Source: Bog-473 sp963828505
GTDB lineage: Bacteria; Actinomycetota; Acidimicrobiia; Acidimicrobiales; RAAP-2
Length of the DNA stretch: 64,000 nt
Direction: 5' to 3'
Assembly: GCA_963828505.1 (NCBI GenBank)
Contig: CAWHFM010000007.1
Location: 442,412 to 506,411 of the forward strand
The position numbers and the translations under genes are program-made. The notes beneath the pieces are model-generated. The model made no database searches. It was not told where the DNA came from and worked only from the letters and a program-made list of their open reading frames with translations. Below are positions 62,701 to 64,000 of this stretch, piece after piece; the stretch's first letter is position 1, and each line of letters opens with the position of its first letter.

Positions 62701-63129
62701 GTGAAGTTCTTCCGTCGCCTGACCGACCGCGGCCTCACTGGCGCGCTGTTCCGGTACCAGCTGATGGCGAACATCGTGGGCGTACTCATCATCCCGCTGT
62801 TCGTCTTCACGGCGCTGCACTTCGCCTCGGGGAAGGACAGCTTCAAGGCTGAGCTCGCCATCTTCGGCGTCTCACACGGCTACCTCTACATCGTCTACCT
62901 GGTGACCGCCGGGTTCCTCGCCTTCAAGGCGCGGCTGCACATCCCGTGGATCCTCCTGATGTTCGTCGCCGGCCTCATACCCGGCCTGACGTTCGTCGTC
63001 GAGTGGCTCGTCGTCACCCGCAAGATCCATCCGCTCCTTGCCGAGCAGGCCGAGGCCGATGCCGATGCCGATGGCGATGTGCCGCCGGGCAACCAGCCGC
63101 CCGGGACCGTCAGCCCAGCCGCTCGATAA
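62701..63129 (+). CDS. DUF3817 membrane protein
   Basis: A 142-residue integral membrane protein of the DUF3817 family, with three hydrophobic segments (LMANIVGVLIIPLFVFTALHF, YLYIVYLVTAGFLAFKARL, WILLMFVAGLIPGLTFVVEWLVV) and conserved HGYLYIVYL and VTRKIHPLL. The C-terminus is an Asp/Ala/Pro-rich tail. GTG start. Its end overlaps the end of the thiolase gene on the other strand by 20 bases. Function unknown. Confidence 0.82.
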   Translation: MKFFRRLTDRGLTGALFRYQLMANIVGVLIIPLFVFTALHFASGKDSFKAELAIFGVSHGYLYIVYLVTAGFLAFKARLHIPWILLMFVAGLIPGLTFVVEWLVVTRKIHPLLAEQAEADADADGDVPPGNQPPGTVSPAAR

Positions 63130-64000
63130 CCGTGGCGTTGGCCTGCCCGCCGCCCTCGCACATGGTCTGGAAGCCGTATCTCCCCCCGGTCGCCTCCAGG
63201 TGGTTCAGCAGCGTGCCCATCAGCCGCACGCCACTCGCCCCGAGTGGATGCCCCAGCGCGATCGCCCCGCCCCGGGGGTTGAAGCGCTCGGGGTCGTAGC
63301 CGAACTCGTTGCGCCACATCAGCGCGATCGCGGCGAAGGCCTCGTTGCACTCGACCGCGTCGAAATCGCTCGACCTTCATGCCCGAACGCTTGAGCAACT
63401 TGTAGGTCACCGGCACCGGCGCGGACAGCACGATGGCGGCGTCCTCGGCCGCCACGGCGAAGTGGGCGAAGCGGGCGCGCACCGGCAGACCGAGCGACTC
63501 CGCGACGGCGCGGTCGGCGATGAGCATGGCCGCGGCGCCGTCGGTCGTCTGCGACGAGTTGCCCGCCGTGATGTCGGGCGCCGTCTCGGGCTCCCAGCTC
63601 TGCGCCGGCGGGAGCGCGGCCAGCGCCTCGATCGTCGAGTTGCGCCGGATGCCCTCGTCACTGCGGAGGTACTCCCCGGTCAGCGTGCCGTCCTCGGCCT
63701 TGATCGGCACCGCCACGGCTTCGCGCTCGAAGTGGCCGTCGTCCCAGCTCTCGGCTGCCCGTCGATGCGACTCGAGCGCGTACGCGTCCATGTCGGCCCG
63801 GCCGACGCCGTAGCGCTCGGCCAGAACCTGGCTCACGCGGAACTGGGTCCACAGGCGCCCGTCGACCTGCTCCATGAAGGACGGCGGGAACGGCCCAACA
63901 CCACCCCGGGCGTTCGACGCCAGCGGGACCCGGCTCATGACCTCGACCCCGCAGGCGACAGCCAGGTCGTAGTGCCCCGCCGCCACCCCGGCGGCAGCGA
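63110..64000 (-). CDS. Thiolase/acetyl-CoA acetyltransferase (5' end cut; frameshift near 63367)
   Basis: The C-terminal three quarters of a thiolase are visible: HYDLAVACGVEVMSRVPLAS, NSSQTTDGAAAMLIADRAVA, then after an extra T near 63367, NEAFAAIALMWRNEFGYDPERFNPRGGAIALGHPLGASGVRL (His of GHPLGASG) and GFQTMCEGGGQANATVIERLG (second catalytic Cys). The nucleophilic Cys lies beyond the window edge. It cleaves 3-oxoacyl-CoA, the last step of beta-oxidation, or catalyses the reverse condensation. Confidence 0.87.

Overview
The window is 64 kb of GC-rich DNA with very dense coding, many GTG starts, and stop/start overlaps of the GTGA or ATGA type. The protein families point to a member of the Actinomycetota: F420/LLM-type oxidoreductase, flavin/F420 split barrel, DUF35 plus Ltp2-like thiolase, TLP1 thiolase-like protein, DUF3817 and paired ClpP proteins. 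A soil or marine Acidimicrobiia-like lineage is my guess. No rRNA, tRNA, insertion sequence, phage gene or CRISPR array was recognised.

Layout. 1-5.4 kb: a D-aminoacylase-type amidohydrolase (cut by the left edge), an aldehyde dehydrogenase, and two TIM-barrel amidohydrolases, one fused to a SnoaL-like domain. 5.4-13.8 kb: a mixed accessory stretch with a decayed DUF1254 gene, small flavoproteins, a membrane protein/regulator pair with a striking duplicated operator, a lipoprotein and an exported PQQ-type beta-propeller. 13.8-28.4 kb: a second D-aminoacylase, an LLM oxidoreductase, a DUF35/thiolase-like pair, a GMC oxidoreductase with its small subunit, an operon of Baeyer-Villiger-type monooxygenase, tandem SDR and amidohydrolase, then an acyl-CoA dehydrogenase and an acyl-CoA ligase. 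28.4-46.9 kb: six more acyl-CoA dehydrogenase genes (one a fused double), CaiB-type CoA transferase, ferredoxin, cytochrome P450, TetR regulator, a second acyl-CoA ligase and a TLP1 thiolase-like protein. 46.9-57.2 kb: mixed genes including DUF429, HAD, SDR, an active ClpP beside an apparently inactive ClpP-like protein, another amidohydrolase with an enoyl-CoA hydratase, a SIMPL protein, an aldo/keto reductase and rlmN. 57.2-64 kb: NDP-forming acyl-CoA synthetase, enoyl-CoA hydratase, small membrane proteins, DinB and a thiolase cut by the right edge.

How it works together. The repeated combination of oxygenases (P450, BVMO), alcohol and aldehyde oxidation, CoA activation, alpha/beta dehydrogenation, hydration, retro-aldol or thiolytic cleavage, and several amidohydrolases reads as a broad catabolic region for branched or cyclic hydrophobic compounds (steroid- or terpenoid-like). 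The substrate cannot be deduced from sequence.

Two window-wide observations stand out. First, a 14-base palindrome, consensus TGACACNNGTGTCA, lies in seven promoter regions, all in front of these catabolic genes. It is a candidate operator of one undescribed regulon. Second, at least a dozen conserved genes are split by frameshifts, and for most the total length is one base over a multiple of three. This looks more like systematic sequence error than gene decay, so split genes are annotated here as single genes spanning the frameshift.
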